Positions 17,972 through 26,891 of a stretch of 64,000 bases of DNA are shown in pieces. A program made the position numbers and the translations under genes. The stretch lies in assembly GCF_001074155.1 (NCBI RefSeq), contig NZ_JUUZ01000030.1, forward strand, positions 1 to 64,000. Reading direction: 5' to 3'. Source of the stretch: Streptococcus pseudopneumoniae. Its GTDB lineage: Bacteria; Bacillota; Bacilli; Lactobacillales; Streptococcaceae. Positions within the stretch are counted from its first letter, which is position 1. Every line of letters starts with the position of its first letter. Below the pieces are notes generated by a model that made no database searches, had not been told where the DNA came from, and was given only the letters and a program-made list of their open reading frames with translations.

Positions 17972-18295
17972 TTACCTATACTTTATCAAATCATACAACT
18001 TTGTTACTGCTTGTTCAAAAGGTTCAATATATTCCCAATATTCATCAGGAAGATTTGAAATCTTACTCAAGTCATTGCTATCAAAATGATATACCAGATG
18101 ACGAAGAATTTGATTTTCAATAAAATGCAAATCCCTCAGCTGATCTATACTAATAGAATCGATCTTTTCTACGTAGTGACATAAATCAGCCAGCGACTGC
18201 CTATCAAATACTTTTTCCTCGTGTAAATAATAGAGAAAGCTTTGGTTTTCAGCCTTTTTATTATCTTCTATCAAATTCCTATTCTTCGTATTCAT
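17972..18295 (-). CDS. Hypothetical protein, 107 aa
   Basis: I do not recognise this protein. It is hydrophilic and predicted mostly helical, with many charged and aromatic residues (FLYYLHEEKVFDRQSLADLCHYVEKID) and no signal peptide or membrane span. AGGAGG lies 7 bases before the ATG, so it is probably expressed. It lies 32 bases downstream of the methyltransferase gene on the same strand and is likely cotranscribed with it. Domain assignment would need a profile search. Confidence 0.65.
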   Translation of the reverse strand: MNTKNRNLIEDNKKAENQSFLYYLHEEKVFDRQSLADLCHYVEKIDSISIDQLRDLHFIENQILRHLVYHFDSNDLSKISNLPDEYWEYIEPFEQAVTKLYDLIKYR

Positions 18296-18327
18296 TCTGA
18301 TTCCTCCTGTAAAAGATTTTAAAAAAG

Positions 18328-18957
18328 CTACTTTTTAACAAATCCTTTACGAATTTTATAAAGGATCCACGATCCCTTTCTTTGACTAGTTACGAGCTCA
18401 AAGCCTACTGATAACAAGAATCGTCTAAATGCTTCTTCGCTTTGAACCTCTGGTAAAAAGTAAGATAACTTGTTATATTCACAAGCCAGTAAGAGCATCC
18501 CGTCTGATTTGAGTATTCTTCGAATTTCCATAAAAGAAGCCTCTAGATTCTGCCAATGAAAATGAGTTTGAAAGGCTGTGATTAAATCAACACTTTCATC
18601 AGAAAAACCTGTCTCCCTAACGTCTCTTCGTTCAAAATTTAGATTAGTCATCTCTATCTGTTTGGCTTGAGCTATTGCGGTATCTGAAATATCGATTCCA
18701 GTTATAGTACTTTGCGGAAAAGTTTCTTTCAGTAGGATGGTTGAACGGCCGTTCCCAACTCCTACATCTAAGATTACAGGGTAAAATGTCCTATCCAGAT
18801 GACGAATTGCCCATACAAACATGGGGAGATAGGCTCTATTCCACAATTTCATCATTCGTTTTCCTAGAATACCTGAAGGGTTCTTTGATTGCTGAATGAG
18901 ACGATAAAACAGTAACATTAAAAGTAAAAAACAAATAAAACCGATTATATAAATCAA
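18328..18957 (-). CDS. Class I SAM-dependent methyltransferase, membrane-anchored
   Basis: A 209-aa protein with one N-terminal transmembrane helix (IIGFICFLLLMLLFYRLI) followed by a methyltransferase domain: motif I ILDVGVGNGRSTILL near residue 63, acidic post-I GIDIS, and motif IV-like DLITAFQTHFHW. The substrate is unknown; small-molecule (UbiE/COQ5-like) methylation is possible. The start is TTG at 18957, well supported by AAAGGAGG eight bases upstream. An extended -10 (TGGTATAAT, hexamer 18985-18990) supplies its promoter. Confidence 0.8.
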   Translation of the reverse strand: MIYIIGFICFLLLMLLFYRLIQQSKNPSGILGKRMMKLWNRAYLPMFVWAIRHLDRTFYPVILDVGVGNGRSTILLKETFPQSTITGIDISDTAIAQAKQIEMTNLNFERRDVRETGFSDESVDLITAFQTHFHWQNLEASFMEIRRILKSDGMLLLACEYNKLSYFLPEVQSEEAFRRFLLSVGFELVTSQRKGSWILYKIRKGFVKK

Positions 18958-19021
18958 AGTTCGAACCTCCTTTATATAGCTATATTATACCACCTTAGCA
19001 GGATAGTGAACATTTGAAGTA

Positions 19022-19060
19022 AAAAACCACTCACTACAAAGAGCAAGTGGTTCGTGAATT
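19022..19060 (-). terminator. Terminator of nagB
   Basis: Minus strand arms AACCACT and AGTGGTT followed by TTTTTTAC, just after the nagB stop at 19063. Confidence 0.75.
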
Positions 19061-19062
19061 TT

Positions 19063-19770
19063 TTATTTTTCAAGCAGGCTAAGTGCTCCAGCATCCGCAA
19101 TAATAGTTACATCTGGATGGTTCTGCAAACTACTTGCTGGAAGACTTTCAGTAACTGGACCTTCAACAGTTCCAGCGATGGCTTCTGCCTTAGATTCACC
19201 ATAAGCAAAGAGAAGAATAGATTTTGCATCTAGAATATTTTTGATTCCCATTGAGATAGCTTGTGTTGGTACATCTTCAATCTTATCAAAGAAGCGAGCA
19301 TTTGCTTCAATAGTAGACTGATCAAGGTCTACAAGATGTGTTTGACTATCAAATGGAGTTCCTGGCTCATTAAATCCAATATGTCCATTTCGGCCAATTC
19401 CCAAGATTTGTAAATCTACTGGATGATCTGCAAGAATTTGATTATAACGTTCTACTTCTTCTTCTGCATTATCTTTTACACCACGCGGTAAAAAGCTTTC
19501 TTTGAATGGCTTTTTATTGAATAGATTTTCTTGCATAAAGTAACGATAAGATTGTGGGTTATCTCCATCAAGTCCTACATATTCGTCCAAGTTAACGCTA
19601 GTAAGATTTGAAAAATCAAGATCACTCTTAACGATTTCTCCATAAAATTCAAGCGGACTGCTACCTGTCGCAAGTCCTAATGTTTGAGCACCGTTTGCTA
19701 ACTTTTCTTTTAAAATTTCAAAAGCTACTTTTCCACCTTCTTCAGGATTTTTTACTTGAATAACTTTCAT
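19063..19770 (-). CDS. nagB: Glucosamine-6-phosphate deaminase
   Basis: A 235-aa cytosolic enzyme converting glucosamine-6-phosphate to fructose-6-phosphate plus ammonia, linking amino-sugar catabolism to glycolysis. Conserved segments are [12 protein letters not shown] near 35, VNLDEYVGL near 60 and the active-site [15 protein letters not shown] near 125. It has a strong promoter with an adjacent CcpA-type operator, so repression by preferred sugars is expected. The gene normally neighbours rpsU/queA in related species; here the surface island begins just upstream. Confidence 0.96.
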   Translation of the reverse strand: MKVIQVKNPEEGGKVAFEILKEKLANGAQTLGLATGSSPLEFYGEIVKSDLDFSNLTSVNLDEYVGLDGDNPQSYRYFMQENLFNKKPFKESFLPRGVKDNAEEEVERYNQILADHPVDLQILGIGRNGHIGFNEPGTPFDSQTHLVDLDQSTIEANARFFDKIEDVPTQAISMGIKNILDAKSILLFAYGESKAEAIAGTVEGPVTESLPASSLQNHPDVTIIADAGALSLLEK

Positions 19771-19797
19771 AATTGTTCCTCCATATTTCTTTATTTC

Positions 19798-19841
19798 ATT
19801 ATATGGTATAGACCAATTTTTGTCAAGTGTAAACGGTTTAA
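19798..19841 (-). promoter_or_regulatory. nagB promoter with cre-like operator
   Basis: Minus strand TTGACA (19821-19826), 17-nt spacer, TATAAT (19798-19803). Directly upstream of the -35 is TTAAACCGTTTACA (19828-19841), which matches the CcpA cre consensus TGWAANCGNTNWCA at 13 of 14 positions. Confidence 0.8.
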
Positions 19842-19871
19842 TATTTTAAATTTTATAGGATAAAGTTAAGT

Positions 19872-19906
19872 AAAAAAAGAAGACTAAACTAGTCTTCTCT
19901 TTTTAA
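19872..19906 (-). terminator. Terminator of the GbpC-domain gene
   Basis: Near-symmetric hairpin: AGAAGACTA / TAGTCTTCT arms with a 3-nt loop and A/T tracts on both sides, just after the stop at 19921. It could act on both strands. Confidence 0.85.
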
Positions 19907-19920
19907 ACTGTCAGAATGAA

Positions 19921-22518
19921 TTAGTCTTCTTTTTTCTTTCTTGACAAAGCATAACCGGCAGTAGCTAAACCAATAAGTGCTGAATAAGTCATGAATGATT
20001 GTTCAACTGAACCAGTATTTGGCAATGATTTCTTAGATGATTCTGGTTTTGGCTCTGGTTTTGGCTCTGGCTTAGGCTCTGGTTTTGGCTCTGGTTTTGG
20101 CTCTGGCTTAGGCTCTGGCTTAGGCTCTGGTTTTGGTTCTGGCTTAGGTTGTGGTTTTTCATTTTCCTTGATAAGCACAACATTTTTATTCCATTCAACA
20201 ACTGGTTTTTCTGTTTCTTTCTTAACAGGATCCTTCACCAACTCAGGTGCTTCTGGTTTAACCGGTTCACTTGGTAAGACAGGTACAGTTTTATATTCTG
20301 GTTCTGTCGGTGGAACTGGTTTTTCTTTAACAGTTGGTACTTCTGTCAATTCTGGTTTTTCAGGTTTAACTGGAGGTGTTGGTTCTGTTGGTTTAACTGG
20401 CTCTTCACCTGGATCTTGAGGGAAGCCAACGTTTGAGTTGATAGAGAACCAATAGATAGTTGCTTCGCCTGTTGCGTTAGCACCTTTTGCTGTAAATTCA
20501 AGATGACCATCTTTCAAAATAACAGCAGCACCACCATAGTAAAGGTAAGGGCTCGTAGGATCATCCCAACCCTTAGTTTGACTTGAAGAGTCTGCATTAA
20601 ATGTAGCACCTTGATCCATGTATTGGTTTTGTTCTTTAGCAGATACTTCTTTTGTAGATGAATCTTGGTCTACACTTGAATTTGGAAGTTTAATAAACTC
20701 TTTGTCACCAATGTTTACAGACTCAACGTGAGGAGTATCTTGGTGTTTCATTTTTGGTGTGTATCTCAAAACACCTGATGTAGCGTCTACAGTGTAAGAA
20801 CCGATAACATCTGATTTATCACCAAATGTGTAATCTTCAGTACCAACTGAGTGACCATTTCCGCCACCAGATGCGTTCACTGTTGTAGCATCAACTGTTG
20901 TTTCTTCAGTTACTTTGAAGGCATCATCAACCCATGTTGCTTTTTGAGCAACAATTTTCAAAGGATTATCAGCATTGATATCAACTTCTGCACTACCGAA
21001 GTCAGCTTTACCGCTTTTCACAACAACGTTTGCACCATCGAGTTTTGGTTCAGTTCCATCTGAATATGGATCCCAAGTTCCACGAACTGTATTGCCTTCG
21101 CTATCTTTAGCTTCAACAACTAGAGGACGAGGTTTGTCATTTTCAACATAAGATGCACCATTCCAGTGGTTAAGTGAGTTAAGGGCAAGGATTGCATTGT
21201 GTTGTGACAAATCAATTAATTGGTCATTTTCATCGTAAAACTCAATGTCAACACCAACAGTTACTGGGTTTTCAGTATCTGTTGAGCTACCAATTGTCAT
21301 TGTAACTGCTGGATCGTTATAAATTTGAACGATTCCTTTTCCATCTGATGATGGAAGGCTCTTCACTTCGTATTTATAAACAACTTTTGCAATACGTTTT
21401 TCTTCGCTACCTTTTACAATTTTAGCTTGAGTAAGTCCTGTGTATGTCACATCAAATTTGTCTCCGACTTTTACAACTCCCCACTCAATTTCATTGTTGG
21501 CATATGGATTTGTAGTTGTCAAATCAGAATCTTGAAGATTCTTTGTTTCATACATTTTTGTAGCTTTCCCATCGCCGTACATACGAGAATGACCTTCTTT
21601 TGTCAAGTAAGTTGTTAATCCAGTTGTTTGGTGTGTGATTTTAGTTGTTTCGCCATCAGCAAGTTCTTCAGAGAGAAATGTCAAATCTTGTTTGTATTTC
21701 TCAGGATTTCCACCACGCTCTGCAACCATCTTATTGAAGGCATCTTTAGCATCATCGTATTGTGCTTTTTTCTTGTTGTAAATTTCAAGTTCAATCAAGT
21801 AAGCAGCTTGCGCTTCATCATAAACAGCTTTTTTAGTCTTGTATTCAGCTAATTTAGCTTCATAATCTGCTTGAGCTAATTTATTACTTTCAGTAGCTTC
21901 TTGATTTGCTTTTACAGATGCATTATATGCTGCAAGAGCTGTGTTATATTCTTCAAGCGCTTTTTCATAAGCAACACGTGCTTCTTCATTACTTTTTTCT
22001 ACTGCTGTTTTTTCTGCTGTTTTTTCAGTCAATTCTTTTTTGTAAGCAGTAAGTTTTTCGTTGTAAGCAGCAAGCTCTTTATCGTAGTTTGCTTGTGTAG
22101 CAGCATTTTTAGCATCAACTTCAGCTTTTTCTTTTTCATAAGCTTCTTGATTTGCTGCTACTTCAGCTTTATAATCAGCTACTGTTTTATTAATATCAGT
22201 AACTTGTTTTTCGTAATCTTTAGCAGCAGCTTCCTCAGAATCTTGCTTTTTAGTCTCAGTTTCTTTAACTTCAAGACCTTCTTTTGTGGCAGCAGTTTTA
22301 GCTTCTTCCAACTTCTCTGGAACCGCAACTTCTTTTGTTTCTTCTCCAGCTACTGTTGTAGTTGAAGTAACAGGTGTAGTTGCTGATGAAGTTTCATCGG
22401 CAGATACAGTCGCAATACCTGCAGCAGCAATCACTGTTGCGACCGCAACAGAACCAAAAGCAACTGAGGTTTTTCTCAAGGCATACTTAATCGTTTTATT
22501 ATTCTTTAACGATGACAT
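19921..22518 (-). CDS. LPXTG-anchored GbpC/antigen I/II-like glucan-binding protein
   Basis: An 865-aa wall-anchored protein. Residues 1-40 are a YSIRK-like signal peptide (KYALRKTSVAFGSVAV). About 95-265 is an Ala/Glu/Lys-rich helical region with tyrosine-spaced repeats like the A-region of antigen I/II proteins. About 285-700 is a GbpC/Spa (PF08363) beta-sandwich (NPYANNEIEWGVVKVGDKFDVTYTGL, LNSLNHWNG, YLYYGGAAVILKDGHLEF). Then come a Pro-rich stretch and a PKPEPKPE repeat (about 800-826), LPNTG at 832 and a KKKED tail. GbpC-type proteins bind alpha-1,6-glucan; some antigen I/II relatives bind salivary ligands instead. It is divergent from the dextranase gene. Confidence 0.87.
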   Translation of the reverse strand: MSSLKNNKTIKYALRKTSVAFGSVAVATVIAAAGIATVSADETSSATTPVTSTTTVAGEETKEVAVPEKLEEAKTAATKEGLEVKETETKKQDSEEAAAKDYEKQVTDINKTVADYKAEVAANQEAYEKEKAEVDAKNAATQANYDKELAAYNEKLTAYKKELTEKTAEKTAVEKSNEEARVAYEKALEEYNTALAAYNASVKANQEATESNKLAQADYEAKLAEYKTKKAVYDEAQAAYLIELEIYNKKKAQYDDAKDAFNKMVAERGGNPEKYKQDLTFLSEELADGETTKITHQTTGLTTYLTKEGHSRMYGDGKATKMYETKNLQDSDLTTTNPYANNEIEWGVVKVGDKFDVTYTGLTQAKIVKGSEEKRIAKVVYKYEVKSLPSSDGKGIVQIYNDPAVTMTIGSSTDTENPVTVGVDIEFYDENDQLIDLSQHNAILALNSLNHWNGASYVENDKPRPLVVEAKDSEGNTVRGTWDPYSDGTEPKLDGANVVVKSGKADFGSAEVDINADNPLKIVAQKATWVDDAFKVTEETTVDATTVNASGGGNGHSVGTEDYTFGDKSDVIGSYTVDATSGVLRYTPKMKHQDTPHVESVNIGDKEFIKLPNSSVDQDSSTKEVSAKEQNQYMDQGATFNADSSSQTKGWDDPTSPYLYYGGAAVILKDGHLEFTAKGANATGEATIYWFSINSNVGFPQDPGEEPVKPTEPTPPVKPEKPELTEVPTVKEKPVPPTEPEYKTVPVLPSEPVKPEAPELVKDPVKKETEKPVVEWNKNVVLIKENEKPQPKPEPKPEPKPEPKPEPKPEPKPEPKPEPKPEPKPESSKKSLPNTGSVEQSFMTYSALIGLATAGYALSRKKKED
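20040..20148. repeat. Pro-Lys-Pro-Glu wall-spanning repeat
   Basis: A tandem 12-bp coding repeat (PKPE units) between the GbpC-domain region and LPNTG. It probably extends the domain through the peptidoglycan; copy number may vary between strains. Confidence 0.8.
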
Positions 22519-22593
22519 GACAAACTCCTTTTTAAATGTTTTTTATATATGCTTCTCAAGCAAAAAGAATTTTTGTTCTTCGAAGTCCCAAAA

Positions 22594-22622
22594 ATCGTAT
22601 CATAAATAATTTTAAAAGTCAA
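22594..22622 (-). promoter_or_regulatory. Promoter of the GbpC-domain gene
   Basis: Minus strand TTGACT (22617-22622), 17-nt spacer, TACGAT (22594-22599), giving a leader of about 70 nt that ends in an AAAGGAG site before the ATG at 22518. Confidence 0.65.
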
Positions 22623-22674
22623 GCATTTTTATTTATTTTTTTCAATCTTTTTTCACTTTATTTTCAAAGGTTTT

Positions 22675-22735
22675 TCATTTCGGTTTCAAAAAGATTACGT
22701 TTTTCTTGACATTTTCTTATGAACTGTCGTATAAT
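22675..22735 (+). promoter_or_regulatory. Dextranase promoter with possible cre half-match
   Basis: TTGACA (22706-22711), 18-nt spacer, TATAAT (22730-22735), followed by GGAGAG and the ATG at 22771. Upstream at 22675-22688 a sequence resembles a degenerate CcpA site (12 of 14 positions on the minus strand); that part is weak. Confidence 0.7.
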
Positions 22736-22770
22736 CTCAACTAACAAAATATTATGAATGGAGAGATATA

Positions 22771-25700
22771 ATGAAATTTTCAAATAACCTTTTTCAAGAA
22801 AAAGGTCACGGCTATTTCCGCAAGCGAAATAAAGTACTTGTATCTATGATTACGGTCTTTGGTTCTTTGATGTTAAGTTCTGTTGCTATGGCAGATGAAG
22901 TTGCTTCAACTACAACTACAACTTCAACAACAAACGTAACTACATCAAGTCAACCAGCCACTAGTACTGAGACCACTAGTGAGCAACCTACTACAACAAC
23001 TAGTGAGGAAACCCCAAAGACTTCTTCAAGTGAAGAGACATCAACTTTGCCTCAAACTTCAAGTACAACTGAACCCACAACGGCTAGTACTTCATCTACA
23101 ACAAGCACTTATAACACTCCAAAAATCCAAAACGATGTAACATTTAACAAAGCCACATATAAAAGTGGTGAGGATGTTAGCATCTCAATCAACAATCCTA
23201 ACGTAACTTCATCTGATTTGACAGTATCTCATTTAGACAAAGTCATTTATGAGTTGAAGAATGCTCCAGGAAATTCACTTGTCATTCCAAACTCTGTTTT
23301 CTCTCCAAATTCTGGTTATCTCATTGACATCATCGGAAAGAATGCTGATGGAAAACAAGAACTTCACAAAGTAGCTGGTCTATCAGTCGAGGATGATTGG
23401 ACTGTATATCCACGTTATGGTGTTGTTGCAGGTTCAAAAGACAATCACAATTCAATCACAAAAGATCAAGTAGAAGGATATAAAAATAGTATTGACCAAT
23501 TGGCCAACATGCATATCAACAACTACTTCTTCTACGACGTTTATAATACACCTGCCAACCCATTCCCAGCTAATGTTGAACGATTCACTCAAGATTGGGC
23601 TACTTTCTTGATTCCGAAAGATGAAACAGATCCCGAAAAACGTAAAACATACTTACCGGTTATTGACACAGAAGCTGTAAAAGAGTTGGTTTCTCATGTC
23701 CATTCAACTGGCGCTAAAGCTATGCTTTATAATATGATTTACGCCGTGTCTCTTGATGAAAAAATTCCAGACCAAGTAAAAAGTGCCATCGTACGCAACT
23801 TACAAGATCATTTCAACTTTGGAAAGACTGGTGATATTACAGCGACTGACATCCAACAATTTCTTGATCCAGGAGATCCGAACTGGCAAAACTTTATCAT
23901 CAATGTGATGTTAAAAGCCATGAAAGAAGGTGGCTTCGATGGTTGGCAAGGGGACACTATGGGGACTAACTTGGTTGAAAAAGTAAACGAACCTGGAAAA
24001 GCTTTCTCCTTAAGTGATAACTATCCAAAACTAGCTGCAGCTGCAACAGAGGCCCTCAAAAAAGAAGGCTATGACTTCATGATCAACGATATCTCTACTG
24101 GAGATGCTGATCGATTAGGAAAAACAAATGTCTCTGCACCATACGCGGAAGTTTGGGGAGATAGCATCGCCCATGATTCTACCTACCAAGCCTTAACACG
24201 CTTGACTGAGCGTATGCGAGATTTATACAACGGAAAATCTCCAATTATCGCTGCTTATACTCACCGTGAAAAAAACGCAGCAAAACTCAGCAAAGACAAT
24301 GAATTGCTAACAGATGCAATTATTGCAGCAAGCGGAGGTTATCATATGACCACTGCTGCTCTCAATACATCTCAAGATGAAAAAGGTTTTGGTGTTATTC
24401 AGGCTGAATGGTACCTCAATCAAAACTTACCAGTCAATGCTGATTTTGCTAATGCAGAATTCAACTACCAAGAATTTATCGTTGCCTACCAAGAACTCCT
24501 TCGTGGACGCGAAACCTTAGCACATGATACTCGCCGTATTGGAGACAATACAAATGTTCTTGTAGATGGTAACTTTATCGGTTCTAATCTTGATAATTCA
24601 GACGGTGTTCAACCAGGTACCGTTTATACCATCACAAAAGAAACTAAAACTGGTGACCGAATTGCTCATTTGATTAATTTAGTTGGAATTAATGAAAACA
24701 AATGGAATAGTGCTGTTAATTCCACTACGAAACTGACTAACATCCAAGCTTTTGTACCACTCGGTAGAATTTCAAAAGATCAGGCCGAACATGCGAATAT
24801 CTATTGGGCTACACCAGATGCTGTAGAAGGAAAATATAATATTCAACTTCGTGAAACTACTGCCAATGTATATTATGACAGTGGGGCTGGTCAATGGATG
24901 GCTGCAATTGATGTTCCTAGCCTGGATGTATGGGATATGCTCTATGTCAAACTTAATGAAGTTGCCCGTGTTCTTTATCAAGATGAAAATGGCAAGGAAC
25001 TGGAACGTTCAAGCGACTTTGTTGGCCATACTGGTGAAAAGATTGACTACTCAACAAAAGATACGATTGCTAAATACCTGAAACAAGGTTATAAACTAGT
25101 TGAGAACGAATTTGATAAAAATGGACCAGTAAAATTTGACCGAGATGCTTCAAACATTAATGGTGATGGCGTACAGGAATTCATCGTTCGCTTTACACCA
25201 AAAATTGTAGATTTTTCTGAAACACAACCAATTCAAGTTGGCCAAGTTGTTCCAGGAGATATCGATGGTAGCATCTATCCAACTCCTAAAGCTCCAAATG
25301 GAAAATCTATTAGTGATCTCAATCATTTATCAGAAAAAGTAACTCGTACTATCACCTATGTTACTGAAGATAAGAATGGTAACAATCGTCAAGAAGCTGA
25401 CATCGTTTCAAAAACAGATAGTTTAAACTTTAGCCGAAAAGGAACTATCAATTTGGTAACTGGAGAAACAACACTTGAAGATTGGGTGTCTAAAGACGGT
25501 ACTACTTTCGCAGATTATGAAAATCCAGTCAAAAATGGATATGTTGTCGTATCTAAAGAATCAAATGCAACAATCTCTCCTGATCTTAATAAATCTGGAG
25601 GTCATACTGGAATCCTAGCTGAATCTGATGACATTTCTGATATTGTTGTCTACCGACCAGTCGGTGTTTATACAATTAGTTATGCATCAGGAAAAGAACC

Positions 25701-26745
25701 ATCAAATGCTATTAAAGAGATTCCATATTTAAATAATTCTTCTAATCCAACTGCTATTTCAGCGCCAACTGCAACTTTACCATATATTGAAGGGTTAGAA
25801 CCAAAAGATGCAACTGGAAAAATCTTAACCTTTGTAGATCCACTTGATGAAACAAAGGGATACCTTCTTCCAACTGCAACTTCTGCTACTAATGATACAT
25901 CAATTACTTATACAATTTCTCAAGGATCAGTGACGGTACAATTCCTCATTATAGGCAGTGATACCGAATTACAAGACTCTCAAACAGTTTCTGAAAACGC
26001 AGACTTTGGTACGAACTATACTACAGATGCACCAAAAGTAATTACAAAAGACGGTCTAGTCTATAATTTAGTTGGTCATCGTGAGGGTTCTGCTGATGTT
26101 TCAGGAATAGTATCTAAGGGAAATAAAACAGTAATTTATGACTACAAACTTGCTTTAGGAAATGTAATAGCACGATTTGTCCTTCAAAACACCACAACTG
26201 AATTGCAACCAGCTATCGTTATTGCTTCAAATGCAGATAACGGTTCTGCCTACATTGCTGTTGCACCGGACGAAATTTCTTATAATGGTCAAACATACGA
26301 ACGTATTAGCAGTGCACAACAATCAGGCCAAGTCGGAGTAGGAACTACAGATCTGATTTTTGAATACAAAGTCAAAGAATTACCAACTCCTCAACCTCAA
26401 CCTCAACCTCAACCTCAACCTCAACCTCAACCTCAACCTCAGCCTAAACCTCAGCCTAAACCTCAGCCTAAACCTCAAACTCAGCCTAAACCTCAAACTC
26501 AGCCTAAACCTCAACCTCAGCCTAAACCTCAAACTCAAACTCAAACTCAAGTTCAACCTCAAACTCAAGTTCAAGTTCAAGGTTCTGAACGCCAAAAAGA
26601 GTCAATACAATCAGAAAGAACTTTGATTAAACCTGGTAGTCAGCTACCTGCAACAGGAGAGCAAAATTCCCAATTAGCATATCTTGGATTTGCTTTTCTC
26701 ACTGGATTTGCAGGTCTTGTCGGTTATAAAAAGAAACAAGATTAA
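22771..26745 (+). CDS. dex: Wall-anchored endo-dextranase (GH66)
   Basis: A 1324-aa secreted enzyme that cleaves internal alpha-1,6 bonds of dextran. Signal peptide 1-41; Thr/Ser-rich linker 43-115; GH66 N-terminal domain from about 118. The catalytic barrel contains WTVYPRYGVV (210-219), GGFDGWQGDTMG with the predicted nucleophile Asp395, and SAPYAEVWGDS with the predicted acid/base Glu460; the assignment is by analogy to S. mutans dextranase. Residues about 735-1200 hold several beta repeats, including MucBP-like units (VTVQFLIIGSDTELQ, VIARFVLQNTTTELQ). A PQ/PKPQ stalk spans about 1206-1270, then LPATG at 1292 and KKKQD. Single gene with its own promoter and terminator. Confidence 0.92.
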   Translation: MKFSNNLFQEKGHGYFRKRNKVLVSMITVFGSLMLSSVAMADEVASTTTTTSTTNVTTSSQPATSTETTSEQPTTTTSEETPKTSSSEETSTLPQTSSTTEPTTASTSSTTSTYNTPKIQNDVTFNKATYKSGEDVSISINNPNVTSSDLTVSHLDKVIYELKNAPGNSLVIPNSVFSPNSGYLIDIIGKNADGKQELHKVAGLSVEDDWTVYPRYGVVAGSKDNHNSITKDQVEGYKNSIDQLANMHINNYFFYDVYNTPANPFPANVERFTQDWATFLIPKDETDPEKRKTYLPVIDTEAVKELVSHVHSTGAKAMLYNMIYAVSLDEKIPDQVKSAIVRNLQDHFNFGKTGDITATDIQQFLDPGDPNWQNFIINVMLKAMKEGGFDGWQGDTMGTNLVEKVNEPGKAFSLSDNYPKLAAAATEALKKEGYDFMINDISTGDADRLGKTNVSAPYAEVWGDSIAHDSTYQALTRLTERMRDLYNGKSPIIAAYTHREKNAAKLSKDNELLTDAIIAASGGYHMTTAALNTSQDEKGFGVIQAEWYLNQNLPVNADFANAEFNYQEFIVAYQELLRGRETLAHDTRRIGDNTNVLVDGNFIGSNLDNSDGVQPGTVYTITKETKTGDRIAHLINLVGINENKWNSAVNSTTKLTNIQAFVPLGRISKDQAEHANIYWATPDAVEGKYNIQLRETTANVYYDSGAGQWMAAIDVPSLDVWDMLYVKLNEVARVLYQDENGKELERSSDFVGHTGEKIDYSTKDTIAKYLKQGYKLVENEFDKNGPVKFDRDASNINGDGVQEFIVRFTPKIVDFSETQPIQVGQVVPGDIDGSIYPTPKAPNGKSISDLNHLSEKVTRTITYVTEDKNGNNRQEADIVSKTDSLNFSRKGTINLVTGETTLEDWVSKDGTTFADYENPVKNGYVVVSKESNATISPDLNKSGGHTGILAESDDISDIVVYRPVGVYTISYASGKEPSNAIKEIPYLNNSSNPTAISAPTATLPYIEGLEPKDATGKILTFVDPLDETKGYLLPTATSATNDTSITYTISQGSVTVQFLIIGSDTELQDSQTVSENADFGTNYTTDAPKVITKDGLVYNLVGHREGSADVSGIVSKGNKTVIYDYKLALGNVIARFVLQNTTTELQPAIVIASNADNGSAYIAVAPDEISYNGQTYERISSAQQSGQVGVGTTDLIFEYKVKELPTPQPQPQPQPQPQPQPQPQPKPQPKPQPKPQTQPKPQTQPKPQPQPKPQTQTQTQVQPQTQVQVQGSERQKESIQSERTLIKPGSQLPATGEQNSQLAYLGFAFLTGFAGLVGYKKKQD
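26388..26580. repeat. Hexanucleotide Pro-Gln / Pro-Lys repeat in the dextranase stalk
   Basis: Tandem CCTCAA and CCTAAACCTCAG units encode PQPQ and PKPQ runs between the last MucBP-like domain and LPATG. Six-base units keep frame, so length change would only alter the stalk. Confidence 0.85.
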
Positions 26746-26760
26746 ACTACTATAATTTTA

Positions 26761-26792
26761 AAAACCCAAGGAATAAGTCCTCGGGTTTTTTT
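26761..26792 (+). terminator. Terminator of the dextranase gene
   Basis: AAAACCC-a-AGG and CCT-c-GGGTTTT arms with a 7-nt loop, followed by a T-run, 15 bases after the stop. Confidence 0.88.
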
Positions 26793-26804
26793 AAGAAAAT
26801 AACA

Positions 26805-26836
26805 AAGAGGCCTTGCTCTTACGAGCAAAGCCTCTT
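26805..26836 (-). terminator. Terminator of the giant adhesin gene
   Basis: Arms AAGAGGC-TTGCTC and GAGCAA-GCCTCTT with a 4-nt loop, 56 bases after the adhesin stop. The minus-strand T content downstream is moderate. It faces the dextranase terminator, as expected for convergent genes. Confidence 0.75.
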
Positions 26837-26891
26837 CATTTTAGAGCTAAAATTGCTATTTCAATACCAAAATATTGATCTTATCTCAATC

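Noticed and set aside
20040..20201. Overlapping Gln/Ser-rich and Gly/Ser-rich open frames at the PKPE repeat
   Set aside because: Frame-shadow of a low-complexity coding repeat on both strands.
22675..22688. cre site controlling the dextranase/GbpC promoters
   Set aside because: Only 12 of 14 positions match and both central-arm positions are off; kept as a weak note, not a separate feature.
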